This document shows, piece after piece, positions 42,492 through 50,959 of a DNA stretch of 64,000 nt. The notes below the pieces were generated by a model that was given only the letters and a program-made list of their open reading frames with translations, did not search any database and was not told the origin of the DNA. Position 1 is the stretch's first letter. Each line of letters begins with the position of its first letter. Source of the stretch: Aquincolibacterium sp041674705 (GTDB taxonomy: Bacteria > Omnitrophota > Omnitrophia > Omnitrophales > Aquincolibacteriaceae); assembly GCA_041674705.1 (NCBI GenBank), contig JBAYVF010000004.1, positions 1 to 64,000 of the forward strand, written 5' to 3'. A program made the position numbers and the translations under genes.

Positions 42492-43135
42492 TTGGCTTTT
42501 GTCGCGATGAGCGTCTGATGAAAGAGCGTCTTCGTTTTTTGGAGGCTGAAATTTTTTCTCCGGAGGTATGCCGCAGTTTCCGACATGGTGATCGTGCCTC
42601 TGCCGTGAACATTTCCTTCGAGGGCATGGATCTGGTCCATGGTCTTAAATCCCTTTTCCGTAAAATCGCTCAGAATCAGCTTCCCCTGCGGTTTAAGGAC
42701 TCGGATAAGTTCATCCAGGACCTTATGAGGCTGTGTGAAGTGGTGGAGGGTATTGATAGAGAAGATCATGTCATAGCTACTGTCTTTGAAACTCAAATGT
42801 TCGCCGTTCTCGACGCGAAGGTCAGCGAATCCGTCCAGAAGTTGGAATTTTAGATAGCGTTTCGCGATATCTTTTTCTTCTTTGGAAATATCAAAGCTGG
42901 TGAAGGAAAGTCCGCATTTTGCAAGTGCGCTCGCGAAATGACCCTTTCCCGTGCCTGCTTCGAGTATCTTGCCGCGCAGGGGAGAGGCCTGTTCGAGAAT
43001 CACTTCCCGCTCCCGGTCGAGATCGTAGCCGAATTTCAAAAACAATTTCTTGCGTTCAAATATCCGGGTTAATTCAGGAGGAAGTCCGGCGGGGATTTTG
43101 CTTTTCTTGGAGACTCGTATCGGATCAGTTTTCAT
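42488..43135 (-). CDS. SAM-dependent class I methyltransferase
   Basis: A 215-residue methyltransferase. GKILEAGTGKGHFASALAK is motif I, FTSFDIS motif II, and DMIFSINTLHHF the motif IV region; IRVLKPQGKLILSDF follows. This is the UbiE-like small-molecule methylase pattern. The ATG at 43135 gives MKTDPIRVSKKSK; upstream codons in the frame belong to the ferredoxin gene read in another frame. Its presence with MinD-type ATPases and NifX-like proteins recurs in anaerobes; substrate unknown. Confidence 0.85.
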   Translation of the reverse strand: MKTDPIRVSKKSKIPAGLPPELTRIFERKKLFLKFGYDLDREREVILEQASPLRGKILEAGTGKGHFASALAKCGLSFTSFDISKEEKDIAKRYLKFQLLDGFADLRVENGEHLSFKDSSYDMIFSINTLHHFTQPHKVLDELIRVLKPQGKLILSDFTEKGFKTMDQIHALEGNVHGRGTITMSETAAYLRRKNFSLQKTKTLFHQTLIATKAK

Positions 43136-43298
43136 TGGGAGTGATCGCTTGGGTTGGGCAGGAGGGAATGCAGCTCCCGCATTCGACGCATTGTTCGTTC
43201 GCCACAGCTTTGCCTCCCACGAGTCGGACTCCGTCCACAGGGCAAATTCCGATGCAAGCGCAGCAACCGTTACATTTTGAGGCATCTATTTTGACCAT
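43125..43298 (-). CDS. Small 2[4Fe-4S] ferredoxin
   Basis: A 57-residue ferredoxin read from the ATG at 43296-43298. It has KCNGCCACIGICPVDG and QCVECGSCIPSCPTQAI, so C9, C12, C15, C19 and a second C-x2-C-x2-C-x3-CP group. That is the complete clostridial-type two-cluster pattern. Its 3' end overlaps the methyltransferase start by 11 bases. It is easy to miss because a longer overlapping frame covers it, but all eight cysteines are in place. Confidence 0.92.
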   Translation of the reverse strand: MVKIDASKCNGCCACIGICPVDGVRLVGGKAVANEQCVECGSCIPSCPTQAITPNEN

Positions 43299-43363
43299 GA
43301 AAATTTCTCCATCGTTTTATGTTTATAGAACAGCCTCCTAGGCTGTTTTTAGATTGTGATTTT

Positions 43364-43678
43364 TCAAAGAGGGTGAAAAAGGGTAATAGCTTCCGTGACC
43401 TTGCCGGTGATCCCGGTATGGATTTTTATCCCGGCAGGGTTCAGGACCTGGGCGGCATTCGGGCCGACGCTACCGGTCAAGACCGCCTCAACACCTTTTG
43501 AGACCATCAATTGTGCGGATTGGACGCCAGCACCCCCTGAGTTCTGGCCATTCGGATTTCCGAGGATCTCTTGCTCACCCGAAACCGTATCAACGATCCA
43601 GAAATACCGGCACCGGCCAAAGCGGGGATCGACCGCCGCTTCCGGATCATTTCCTTGAGCTGTAATACAGAGACGCAT
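43364..43678 (-). CDS. NifX/NifB-type Fe-Mo cofactor-like binding protein (second)
   Basis: A 104-residue protein of the dinitrogenase iron-molybdenum cofactor fold. MRLCITAQGNDPEAAVDPRFGRCRYF is the typical beginning, then GGAGVQSAQLMVSKGVEAVLTG and GPNAAQVLNPAGIKI. Start at 43678 because conserved sequence starts there. No nif genes occur here, so it probably binds another metal cluster. It lies between a ferredoxin and a second protein of the same fold. Confidence 0.88.
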   Translation of the reverse strand: MRLCITAQGNDPEAAVDPRFGRCRYFWIVDTVSGEQEILGNPNGQNSGGAGVQSAQLMVSKGVEAVLTGSVGPNAAQVLNPAGIKIHTGITGKVTEAITLFHPL

Positions 43679-43769
43679 AGATTTCCTTTCGATTAGCACC
43701 GTTTCTCATTTGATTTTAAAGGAAAACGGTACAGCCTTGCGAATCCATAAAATCAATTGGAGCGCAGTG

Positions 43770-44135
43770 CTAGTGGCAACCACCCTCGTGCCCTTGGCAA
43801 CCCGCCAGTCCGCCGAGCTTATTTTTAATGAGGTCTTCGACCGCGGCTCTGACATTTCCCGAGTAACCGAACACCTGAATCCCGGCGTGCACAAATTTTT
43901 CCTGAGCGCCCATACCCATGCCGCCGGCGATCACGTGCGTTATACCATGCTTCATCATTTCGCCAACGGCCTGGCAGCCGCCCCCGCCGTGTTGGGCGGT
44001 GTTCTGAGCTACTTTAGCTTCCTTAACTTTATCTCCGTCTATTTCGACGATGCAAAAATATTTACACTGCCCGAAATGTGCGGATACATCGCTGTCGAGT
44101 CCCCGGTCGTCATTGGTGGTAATCCCTATTTTCAT
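43770..44135 (-). CDS. NifX/NifB-type Fe-Mo cofactor-like binding protein (first)
   Basis: A 121-residue relative of the next gene: MKIGITTNDDRGLDSDVSAHFGQCKYF, then NTAQHGGGGCQAVGEMM and GMGAQEKFVHAGIQVF. It differs by a C-terminal tail with CQGHEGGCH, a possible metal-binding end. The position between DUF5320-like and NifX genes matches similar clusters in anaerobic bacteria and archaea. Confidence 0.88.
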   Translation of the reverse strand: MKIGITTNDDRGLDSDVSAHFGQCKYFCIVEIDGDKVKEAKVAQNTAQHGGGGCQAVGEMMKHGITHVIAGGMGMGAQEKFVHAGIQVFGYSGNVRAAVEDLIKNKLGGLAGCQGHEGGCH

Positions 44136-44164
44136 TTGATACTCCCTTTAGTTTGATGTTGGAT

Positions 44165-44197
44165 AGGGGACAGGCCGCTCATTCTTGCCTGTCCCCT
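44165..44197. terminator. Hairpin between DUF5320-like and NifX-like genes
   Basis: AGGGGACAGGC (44165-44175) and GCCTGTCCCCT (44187-44197) form a perfect 11-bp stem with an 11-base loop. On the minus strand it follows the DUF5320-like gene and lies before the NifX-like gene. No strong U-run follows, so it may lower read-through or protect an mRNA end. Confidence 0.5.
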
Positions 44198-44202
44198 AAG
44201 TG

Positions 44203-44454
44203 TTATTTCGCTTTACTCTGTTCCAGCTCGTTCAGTTTTGAACGGACGGCTTCCAATTCGCTGGAAAGGTATGCTGCACGCTCTTTCAGGGTCTCGGTTC
44301 CTTCGGTCCCGCTAACTTTTGGCTGACCTGAATCAGCCCGTTGCCTGCCGGTGAGTCCCGTGGCATAAAACTGATTTCGCCAACCGCGTCCTCGACCCAT
44401 CGTCATTCCCATTCTCCTGGGTCCTGTTCCATCTCCTCCTGGCATGATATTCAC
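44203..44454 (-). CDS. DUF5320-like small protein
   Basis: An 83-residue protein. The N-terminus is Gly/Met/Arg-rich (MPGGDGTGPRRMGMTMGRGRGW) and the C-terminal third is a coiled coil (TLKERAAYLSSELEAVRSKLNELE). This composition is typical for DUF5320 proteins that sit between DUF134 and NifX-like genes. Function unknown. It lies 9 bases downstream of the DUF134 gene, with AAAGGAGG before its start. Confidence 0.8.
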   Translation of the reverse strand: MNIMPGGDGTGPRRMGMTMGRGRGWRNQFYATGLTGRQRADSGQPKVSGTEGTETLKERAAYLSSELEAVRSKLNELEQSKAK

Positions 44455-44463
44455 CTCCTTTGG

Positions 44464-44847
44464 TTAAATTGTGTCATTTGTTCCAAAATTGCCCCGGCGG
44501 CATCTTCCGCGCCCTTGCCCAAAACCGCCCTTGAGTGGAGGTTCCGGTTGTTCCGGTATCTGAATATTGATGCCACCGGCGATTTTGAGTGCTTTACCAT
44601 TCACAATAGCATCTGCGATCTTCTTGTGGGCTGCAGCAATGGTATTGCCGAAGGTTTGCCGCGAAATATTCATTTTTTTTGCTGCGTCTTCCTGATAAAG
44701 GCCTTCCAGATCCGCGAGGCGGATCGCTTCAAACTCATCAAGTGTCAAACCAACCTCCTGAAGGACAGAGAGAGGAATGCCTCTTGGCTTGAAATAATCC
44801 ACTCCGGGTGTTCCGAAAACGCGCCTGCATTTAAACGGTCTTGGCAT
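44464..44847 (-). CDS. DUF134 family DNA-binding regulator
   Basis: A 127-residue protein. MPRPFKCRRVFGTPGVDYFKPRG is the diagnostic beginning. LTLDEFEAIRLADLEGLYQEDAAKKMNISRQTFGNTIAAAHKKIADA is a sigma-factor-like helix-turn-helix. The C-terminal tail is Gly/Arg-rich. It is first in the minus-strand cluster of NifX-like and ATPase genes and probably regulates it; a palindrome lies 16 bases upstream of the ATG. Confidence 0.88.
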   Translation of the reverse strand: MPRPFKCRRVFGTPGVDYFKPRGIPLSVLQEVGLTLDEFEAIRLADLEGLYQEDAAKKMNISRQTFGNTIAAAHKKIADAIVNGKALKIAGGINIQIPEQPEPPLKGGFGQGRGRCRRGNFGTNDTI

Positions 44848-44862
44848 GGGGTCCTCCGAATG

Positions 44863-44882
44863 TTATTAGCATATGCCAATAA
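44863..44882. promoter_or_regulatory. Imperfect palindrome upstream of the DUF134 gene (candidate operator)
   Basis: TTATTAGCATATGCCAATAA at 44863-44882 is a 20-bp palindrome broken at one symmetric pair. It lies just before the DUF134 gene, in the position of its promoter, so autoregulation by DUF134 is plausible. Confidence 0.5.
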
Positions 44883-44947
44883 TAGCCCTCAAGAGACTAC
44901 TTGTCAAGGATTCGAAGGAACTTTGCTGAATGGAGGGAAGGTAAAAT

Positions 44948-44981
44948 CCCAACGGGCCCGATGTTAGGCGGACCCGTTGGG
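44948..44981 (-). terminator. Hairpin downstream of the peroxiredoxin gene
   Basis: CCCAACGGG (44948-44956) pairs with CCCGTTGGG (44973-44981) over 9 bp. On the minus strand it follows the peroxiredoxin stop by 14 bases and is followed by ATTTTACC, a weak U-tract. Probable terminator of that gene, before the DUF134 promoter. Confidence 0.6.
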
Positions 44982-44995
44982 CAGGGAAAACTGTT

Positions 44996-45775
44996 TTATT
45001 GCTTACTCGAACCTTTTTCGACTTCCTCTTTGGGGAGCTTTTTAAAACACATGAACCAGTCCTTACAGGTCACATCTCCTTTTCCTGATTGTTCCATGCG
45101 TTCTTTAGCGGTCCCGCAAGAACCGGCGGGAGGTACGATCACATCCTGACCTGGCTGCCAGTTGGCAGGGGTAGCGACCTTAAAGGCATCGGCGGTCTGC
45201 ATGGCGATCAAGAGACGCTTGATCTCGTCAAAGTTGCGGCCGTTGGAGAGCGGATAGTAAAGCATCGCGCGAACTTTGCCCACGGGATCGATAAAAAATA
45301 CCGCACGCACTGCTTTGGTATCGCTTGCGGTCGGCTGAAGCATCCCGTACTTTTTCGCCACTTCCATCTTGAGATCTTCGATCAGCGGGAAAGTTACTTC
45401 CACATTCTTCATCCCGTTGAACTCGATTTTTTCTTTGATCGTCCTGAGCCACGCGATATGGCTGTAGGTGCTATCGATCGAAAGACCGACCAGCTGTGTG
45501 TTGAGCTTCTCGAACTCAGGCATCATGGTCGCAAACGTCATGAACTCGGTTGTGCAGACGGGAGTAAAATCCGCAGGGTGGCTGAAGAGAATGATCCATT
45601 TCCCCTTATAATCGCCCGGGAAATTGATCGGGCCTTGGGTGGTCTGGGCCGTAAACGCCGGAGCATCATCCCCGATCAGAGGCAAATGCTTGGCTGCGAC
45701 TTCCTCAGCAAAACCTAAAGGAAGGGTGACAGTTATTAAGGCAAAAGCCAGTAACAGCGAAAACGTTTTTTTCAT
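44996..45775 (-). CDS. Exported 1-Cys-type peroxiredoxin
   Basis: A 259-residue peroxiredoxin with a signal peptide (1-23, ending GFAEE), so it acts in the periplasm. The active site PADFTPVCTTE holds the peroxidatic C74. The length and the long C-terminal part (WQPGQDVIVPP) match the Prx6 group. Three extra Cys residues near the end (SCGTA, TCKDWFMCF) could act as resolving cysteines. It reduces H2O2 or organic peroxides. The gene has its own promoter region, divergent from the efflux pair. Confidence 0.93.
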   Translation of the reverse strand: MKKTFSLLLAFALITVTLPLGFAEEVAAKHLPLIGDDAPAFTAQTTQGPINFPGDYKGKWIILFSHPADFTPVCTTEFMTFATMMPEFEKLNTQLVGLSIDSTYSHIAWLRTIKEKIEFNGMKNVEVTFPLIEDLKMEVAKKYGMLQPTASDTKAVRAVFFIDPVGKVRAMLYYPLSNGRNFDEIKRLLIAMQTADAFKVATPANWQPGQDVIVPPAGSCGTAKERMEQSGKGDVTCKDWFMCFKKLPKEEVEKGSSKQ

Positions 45776-45933
45776 GGTGGCTCCTCGAATTTGTTGGGGG
45801 CTTTAGGAATTCCCTTCGATGGGTTCAATATAGGTCCGAAAAGCTGGCGAAGCAAGAGCCGATTTATTTTGGGGTTTTTCCGTAAAAAAGCTTTTTGGAA
45901 GGTGAAAAAGCGATAAGATATACAATATTCCTT

Positions 45934-47322
45934 ATGAAAAAAGCTATCTTGTTTCTCTCGATATTGAGCTTGATCTCGGGCCATTTGGTTTGCGCCGAAG
46001 AAATGCCGGCGCAAAACGCAGAGCTTGAGAAACGCACATTCCTTGATTGTTACCAGAAAGTTCTCACCCATTATCCCGCGCTCAGGAAACGGTATGAACA
46101 ATTGGAACAGGCCAAGGCGGAACGAAATCTTGCCATCGCGGATCTTTTTCCCAAAGTGCGCGGCATTTTCGAAATGGAGACCTCCGATGACCCGGTGTTC
46201 GTGTTCGGCAGTCTGCTCCGGCAGAAATCTTTTACCGACCAGAACTTCGAGCTTAATTCACTCAACACACCCCGTCACCGGACGAATTATCATTTCGGGA
46301 TCGAAGGGGACATCCTTCTTTTCGATTCATTCAATACGATCTCGAAGATCCGCTCCGCCCGCCGGCTTGTGAAATCCGCGGATCTCGAGACGGATTTTAC
46401 CGAAATGGAAGCCGCGATCATCACGCTTGAAAGTTATTTGGGGATCCTTCTCGCGCGGGAGCTCTATAACGTTGCGGTCGAGGTAAAGGAAGCCTCGGAC
46501 AAGGATCTTCAGCAGGCCAAAGACCTGAACGACAAGGGGATGATCTTGGGCGCGGACTATTACGCGGCCAAGGTGACGGCGGCAGGGATCGAGCGTGAAG
46601 TGAACCGACTAAAGGGCCTTCTTAAAACTTCTCGCATGTTGATGAATATTCTGATGGGGGAAGACCCGGAGCTTGTCTGGGATGCGGCTGGTCAATTTCC
46701 GGATGCCGCTCAAGATCAAGGGGCACTTCAATCCTGGCTCGCTCAGGCGTATCAAAAAAGGCTGGACCTTGCGGCGATGGATCAGCTGCTTGATGCGCAA
46801 CGGATCGAATCGCTGCGCCAGAAAACTTCCTTTCTCCCAAAATTTTACGGGTTCGGCAGTTTGGATGAAGACACCAACAATTGGCATACCGGCGGGCAGA
46901 ACTTTTCAGTAGGCGTGAAAGGTTCGATGGATTTTTTTGATCCGAGTTATCCGGGACGCGTAAAAGGATCCGGCGCCAGATACAAGGAGCTTAAGGCCGA
47001 ACGCGACGCGCTTCGCGATGAGATCGCCAAGGGACTTATCCAGGAGCTCACGCGTTACGAAACCGTGACCGCGGATGCGCCGATCATGAAGTTGGCCTAC
47101 GCCGACGCAAAACAGGCCTCCGAACTTACGGCGAAACTTTATCAGGAAGGCCGAAAATCGATCGCGGATCTTCTGGAGATGCGCCGCGGCTATTTTGAAA
47201 CGGCCGCCGGGTTCCAGAGCCTTCTCTTGGCGCTTGAACTCGAATATGCAAAACTTTTATTCCTCTCCGGACAGCTTACCGAAAACGGTATCCACGAAAT
47301 GAACACGCGGCTCAAAGGTTAG
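45934..47322 (+). CDS. TolC-family outer-membrane efflux protein
   Basis: A 462-residue protein with a signal peptide (about 1-22, ending VCAEE) and two OEP repeats of long alpha-hairpins (about 30-215 and 245-440), for example YEQLEQAKAERNLAIADLFPKVRG and LEMRRGYFETAAGFQSLLLALELEYAKLL. The start at 45934 is the ATG followed by a signal peptide; an upstream in-frame start adds charged residues. The RND pump gene follows by 4 bases. Confidence 0.88.
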   Translation: MKKAILFLSILSLISGHLVCAEEMPAQNAELEKRTFLDCYQKVLTHYPALRKRYEQLEQAKAERNLAIADLFPKVRGIFEMETSDDPVFVFGSLLRQKSFTDQNFELNSLNTPRHRTNYHFGIEGDILLFDSFNTISKIRSARRLVKSADLETDFTEMEAAIITLESYLGILLARELYNVAVEVKEASDKDLQQAKDLNDKGMILGADYYAAKVTAAGIEREVNRLKGLLKTSRMLMNILMGEDPELVWDAAGQFPDAAQDQGALQSWLAQAYQKRLDLAAMDQLLDAQRIESLRQKTSFLPKFYGFGSLDEDTNNWHTGGQNFSVGVKGSMDFFDPSYPGRVKGSGARYKELKAERDALRDEIAKGLIQELTRYETVTADAPIMKLAYADAKQASELTAKLYQEGRKSIADLLEMRRGYFETAAGFQSLLLALELEYAKLLFLSGQLTENGIHEMNTRLKG

Positions 47323-47326
47323 CTCT

Positions 47327-50300
47327 ATGGCCACGCATCACTCGGACATCATTAGCGGGATCGTCAGTTACTTCGCCAAGTCCAAGATCACGCCTCTCAT
47401 TATCGCAGCGTCGCTTATTATCGGCGTGTTTGCGGTCATCAATCTTCCCCGGGAAGAAGAGCCGCAGATCTCGGTGCCGATGTTTGATATTTTTGTCGCT
47501 TATCCGGGCGCAGATTCCAAGGAGGTCGAGCAACGGATCGTGACCCTTGGAGAACGCAAGCTCTGGGAGATCCCGGGCGTGGAATACGTTTATTCTACGA
47601 TCGAGCCGGAAGGAGCGCTGATCATTGTTCGGTTCAAGGTCGGGGAAGATGTCGAAAAGAGCCTGATCAAGCTTTACACCAAGGTCTATTCCAATCTCGA
47701 TTTCCTGCCTTCTGACGCAACGCAGCCCCTGATCAAAGTCCGTTCGATTGATGATGTGCCGATTCTGACCCTTACTTTCCATGGTAAAGATAAAGATCCT
47801 GTCGTGCTTCGCAGAACCGTGGCAAATGTCCAGAACATCGTGAACGCGATCCCCGATGTTTCAGAAACCCGCATTACGGGTGGCCGCAAACGTCAGTTCC
47901 AGGTATTTTTTGATGAAGAAAAGCTTAAGGCCCGGCTCCTGAACCCGCTTGAGATCACGCAGATCATCCGCTCCGCGAACGTGAAACAAAGTGCCGGACA
48001 TCTTGAAAGCGCGCCGGAACTTGAATCGGTGGAGGCAAATTCGTTTTTCCGCACAAAATCCGATCTTGAGAATCTCGTGGTCGGCGCGAGCGCGGGGAGC
48101 GTGGTGACGCTCAAAGACATCGCGAAAGTCGTGGACGGTCCGGATGAAGAAGAACGCGCGTCGGAAATTTTCTTTGGACCCGCATCGAAGGAAAAAGACA
48201 AAGGTCCGTTTGATGCCGTGACGCTTTCGATCTCAAAACGTAAGGGCGCGAACGCGGCCCATCTTTCCGAGGTGATCCTGCACGCGATTAAAGAGCTTCC
48301 GGAAACGACGCTTCCCAAAGATGTTGAAATGACCGTAACGCGCGATTACGGGGAGACCGCGAAAGAAAAATCCAACGAACTGCTTTTTCATATGGCGATC
48401 GCGATCTTCGGCGTGAGTGTTCTGATCGCCTGGGTGCTTGGCCTGCGCGAGTCCGGGGTGGTGGCGATCGCGATCCCGATGACCTTGGCGCTGACGCTTG
48501 CCACGTTCTATTTTCTTGGCTATACGCTGAATCGCATTACGCTTTTTGCGCTGATCTTTTCGATCGGGATCCTTGTGGATGACCCGATCGTGGATGTGGA
48601 AAATATCGTCCGGCATCTCCGGCTTCCGGACAATAAAGGAAAATCCATTCTGGATATCACGATCGAAGCCGTGAATGAAGTCCGCAGTCCTTTGATCCTC
48701 GCGACGCTTACGGTGATCGCAGCCATCCTGCCGATGGCTTTTGTAAGCGGACTTATGGGCCCCTACATGCGCCCCATTCCGATCGGCGCAAGCGCGGCGA
48801 TGATGTTCTCGATGTTCGTGGCTTTTGTCGCGACTCCTTGGGCCGCATACCAGATTCTCGGGAGGGCGTTCGCTCAGGGGAAGCTCAAAGCCCACCACGA
48901 AGGAGAGAAAGAAGATTTTCTGACGCATCTTTATCGCTCCTACATGAATCCGCTCATTTATAACGCGAAGATCCGGCAATGGTTCTTGATCGGTCTCGGA
49001 ACCTTGCTTGCGCTTGCGGTTTTGCTTGTGCCTCTCAAGTTGGTTCGCATGAAAATGTTGCCGTTCGACAACAAGAATGAATTCCAGGTGGTGCTCAATA
49101 TGCCCGAGGGGACACCCGCGGCGAAGACTCAGGCTGTGATCACGGAGATCGCGGATTATCTCGTCACCACGCCGGAAGTCAAAGACATTGAGATGTATGT
49201 GGGCTCGGCAGCACCCTATAATTTCAACGGGCTTGTGCGTCATTACTTTCTTCGATCAAAACCTTTCCAGGCGGATCTTCAAGTGAATCTGGCAGGAAAA
49301 CATCAGCGCAAACGCCAAAGCCATGATATCGCCAAAGCGGTACGCCCGAGGATCCATGAGATCGTGAAAAAACACGGCGGCCATGTTCAGGTTGCAGAAG
49401 TCCCTCCCGGCCCGCCTGTTCTTTCGACGCTCGTGCTTGAAATTTATGGACCCACGCTTGAGGGCCAAACAAAGCTTGCGAAACAGATCGAAGGATTGCT
49501 CGCTTCCAGCGAAGGCGTGACCGACATCGATACCTATATCCAGTCACCGGAAAAGCTCATGCGCCTCCGTGTGAATACGCAGAAAGCATCCTTGAATGGA
49601 ATTCCGGTCGCGCAGATCGCTGAAGTTATCACAACCGCAGTCGGGGGAAAGACCGTGGATCTGGCGCACCTTTCTGAAGAATACGAGCCGGTGGAGATCC
49701 TTTTGCGTCTGCCCAAGGAAAAGCGTGCGGGGATGGAGAGTGTTCTCAATATGACGCTTCTCTCCCGGTATGGGAACCCGATCCCGGTACGGGAACTTGT
49801 GGATATCGAAAAGGACACCAAAGACCCCGCGATCTATCACAAGAACCTTATGCGGGTCTCATATGTGATCGCGGACGTGGCAGGGAAGTTTGAAAGCCCG
49901 GCGTATGCGATCCTGAAACTCAAAAAAGAGATCGCAAAGATGCCGGTGCCTGTTAATCAAGAGGGCCAGAAGACGCTCGACCAACTTTTTAACGGCCAGC
50001 CGCAAACGACGGATCGCTGGACCTTGAAGTGGGATGGAGAATGGCAGATCACGTACGAAGTATTCCGTGATCTCGGGATCGCGTTCGTCTTTGTGCTTCT
50101 TCTGATCTACGCGCTTGTGGTTGGGTGGTTCCAGTCGTTTAAAACGCCGTGGATCATCATGTTGCCGATTCCGCTCACGCTTGTGGGGATTTTACCTGCG
50201 CACTGGCTCGGCGGCGTGTTTTTTACTGCGACTTCCATGATCGGGATGATCGCGGGTGCCGGGATCGTGGTCCGCAATTCCATTATTCTCGTGGATTTTA

Positions 50301-50551
50301 TCGAAATGAGACGTGCGGAGGGGATGCCCCTTGAAGAAGCCGTGATCGATGCCGGGGTGAAGCGCTTCAGGCCGATGCTTTTGACAGCGGCGGCGGTAGT
50401 CGTCGGCGCATCGGTCATTCTGTTCGACCCGATCTTTCAGGGTTTAGCCGTCGCCTTGATGGCGGGGGAGATCGCCTCGACGATCCTTTCTCGAACCGCA
50501 GTTCCTGTTTTCTATTACATGATGGCTAAAAAAACAGGGACTCGGGACTAG
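47327..50551 (+). CDS. RND-family efflux permease
   Basis: A 1074-residue RND transporter with 12 membrane helices and two large periplasmic loops. Membrane helix 1 is at about 16-37. Helix 4 has GILVDDPIVDVENIVRHL with the paired Asp residues of the proton relay. PMAFVSGLMGPYMRPIPIG and GAGIVVRNSIILVDFIEMRR are the conserved blocks. It lies directly after the TolC gene, but no membrane-fusion protein gene is present in the locus. The last residues TGTRD and the stop are within heptad element I. Substrate unknown. Confidence 0.92.
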   Translation: MATHHSDIISGIVSYFAKSKITPLIIAASLIIGVFAVINLPREEEPQISVPMFDIFVAYPGADSKEVEQRIVTLGERKLWEIPGVEYVYSTIEPEGALIIVRFKVGEDVEKSLIKLYTKVYSNLDFLPSDATQPLIKVRSIDDVPILTLTFHGKDKDPVVLRRTVANVQNIVNAIPDVSETRITGGRKRQFQVFFDEEKLKARLLNPLEITQIIRSANVKQSAGHLESAPELESVEANSFFRTKSDLENLVVGASAGSVVTLKDIAKVVDGPDEEERASEIFFGPASKEKDKGPFDAVTLSISKRKGANAAHLSEVILHAIKELPETTLPKDVEMTVTRDYGETAKEKSNELLFHMAIAIFGVSVLIAWVLGLRESGVVAIAIPMTLALTLATFYFLGYTLNRITLFALIFSIGILVDDPIVDVENIVRHLRLPDNKGKSILDITIEAVNEVRSPLILATLTVIAAILPMAFVSGLMGPYMRPIPIGASAAMMFSMFVAFVATPWAAYQILGRAFAQGKLKAHHEGEKEDFLTHLYRSYMNPLIYNAKIRQWFLIGLGTLLALAVLLVPLKLVRMKMLPFDNKNEFQVVLNMPEGTPAAKTQAVITEIADYLVTTPEVKDIEMYVGSAAPYNFNGLVRHYFLRSKPFQADLQVNLAGKHQRKRQSHDIAKAVRPRIHEIVKKHGGHVQVAEVPPGPPVLSTLVLEIYGPTLEGQTKLAKQIEGLLASSEGVTDIDTYIQSPEKLMRLRVNTQKASLNGIPVAQIAEVITTAVGGKTVDLAHLSEEYEPVEILLRLPKEKRAGMESVLNMTLLSRYGNPIPVRELVDIEKDTKDPAIYHKNLMRVSYVIADVAGKFESPAYAILKLKKEIAKMPVPVNQEGQKTLDQLFNGQPQTTDRWTLKWDGEWQITYEVFRDLGIAFVFVLLLIYALVVGWFQSFKTPWIIMLPIPLTLVGILPAHWLGGVFFTATSMIGMIAGAGIVVRNSIILVDFIEMRRAEGMPLEEAVIDAGVKRFRPMLLTAAAVVVGASVILFDPIFQGLAVALMAGEIASTILSRTAVPVFYYMMAKKTGTRD

Positions 50552-50595
50552 GGACTCGTTCCTCGAAAGAGTTTTGACGAGTCCCGAGCAACGGG
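50537..50595. repeat. Heptad foldback element I
   Basis: GGGACTC, GGGACTA and GGGACTC (50537-50557) face GAGTCCC (50579-50585), with two or three diverged units between. The RND gene's stop codon (50549-50551) is inside the second unit. The right end lies 9 bases before the DUF2892 gene and its GGGG may serve as the ribosome site. Confidence 0.8.
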
Positions 50596-50603
50596 GGTTT
50601 ATT

Positions 50604-50807
50604 ATGACCATGGAAAAAATAATTCGCGTGATGGCGGGAACTTTCATTTTAGCAAGCGTCGCTCTGGCGATCTGGGTAAGCCCCTGGTGGCTCGTCTGGA
50701 CGGCGCTTATCGGCGTGAATCTTATCCAGTCCGCCTTCACCGGTTGGTGTCTGGCCGAAAAGATCCTCAAGAAATTCGGCGTCCCTGGTTCCTGTTGCAG
50801 TCAATAG
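50604..50807 (+). CDS. DUF2892 small membrane protein
   Basis: A 67-residue protein with two membrane helices and the DUF2892 pattern: MEKIIRVMAGTFILASVAL, then NLIQSAFTGWCLAEKILKKFG, with a Cys pair at the end (SCC). Similar domains are attached to rhodanese proteins (YgaP), but here it is free. Function unknown. The ATG at 50604 follows a GGGGG site. Confidence 0.82.
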   Translation: MTMEKIIRVMAGTFILASVALAIWVSPWWLVWTALIGVNLIQSAFTGWCLAEKILKKFGVPGSCCSQ

Positions 50808-50823
50808 CCGATATTACCCCATG

Positions 50824-50879
50824 TAACACCGGGTGTTAAAACGGTGTCATTTCCCCGAATGTAAGACCGGGTGTTACAT
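50824..50879. repeat. Pair of near-identical palindromes (TAACACC-G-GGTGTTA)
   Basis: TAACACC-G-GGTGTTA (50824-50838) is a perfect palindrome with a single central base. A second, ATGTAAGACC-G-GGTGTTACAT (50859-50879), has one mismatch. Each is in the gap before the gat promoter. They could be operators or foldback repeats. No coding potential. Confidence 0.6.
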
Positions 50880-50897
50880 TTGGGTGAGGCCCTTTGA

Positions 50898-50926
50898 TTG
50901 ACACTCCTTCCGCCTTCGGGCAGAAT
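50898..50926 (+). promoter_or_regulatory. Promoter upstream of gatC
   Basis: TTGACA (50898-50903), 17 bases, CAGAAT (50921-50926). The leader would run through MITE copy 2 to the gatC start. Confidence 0.6.
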
Positions 50927-50959
50927 GGCACCACTTTTAATCACGGGTCGGGAACTTGC

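Noticed and set aside
48233..49243. A 336-residue minus-strand frame within the RND gene
   Set aside because: Antisense shadow, rich in His, Arg and Asp as expected from the codon pattern of the real gene.
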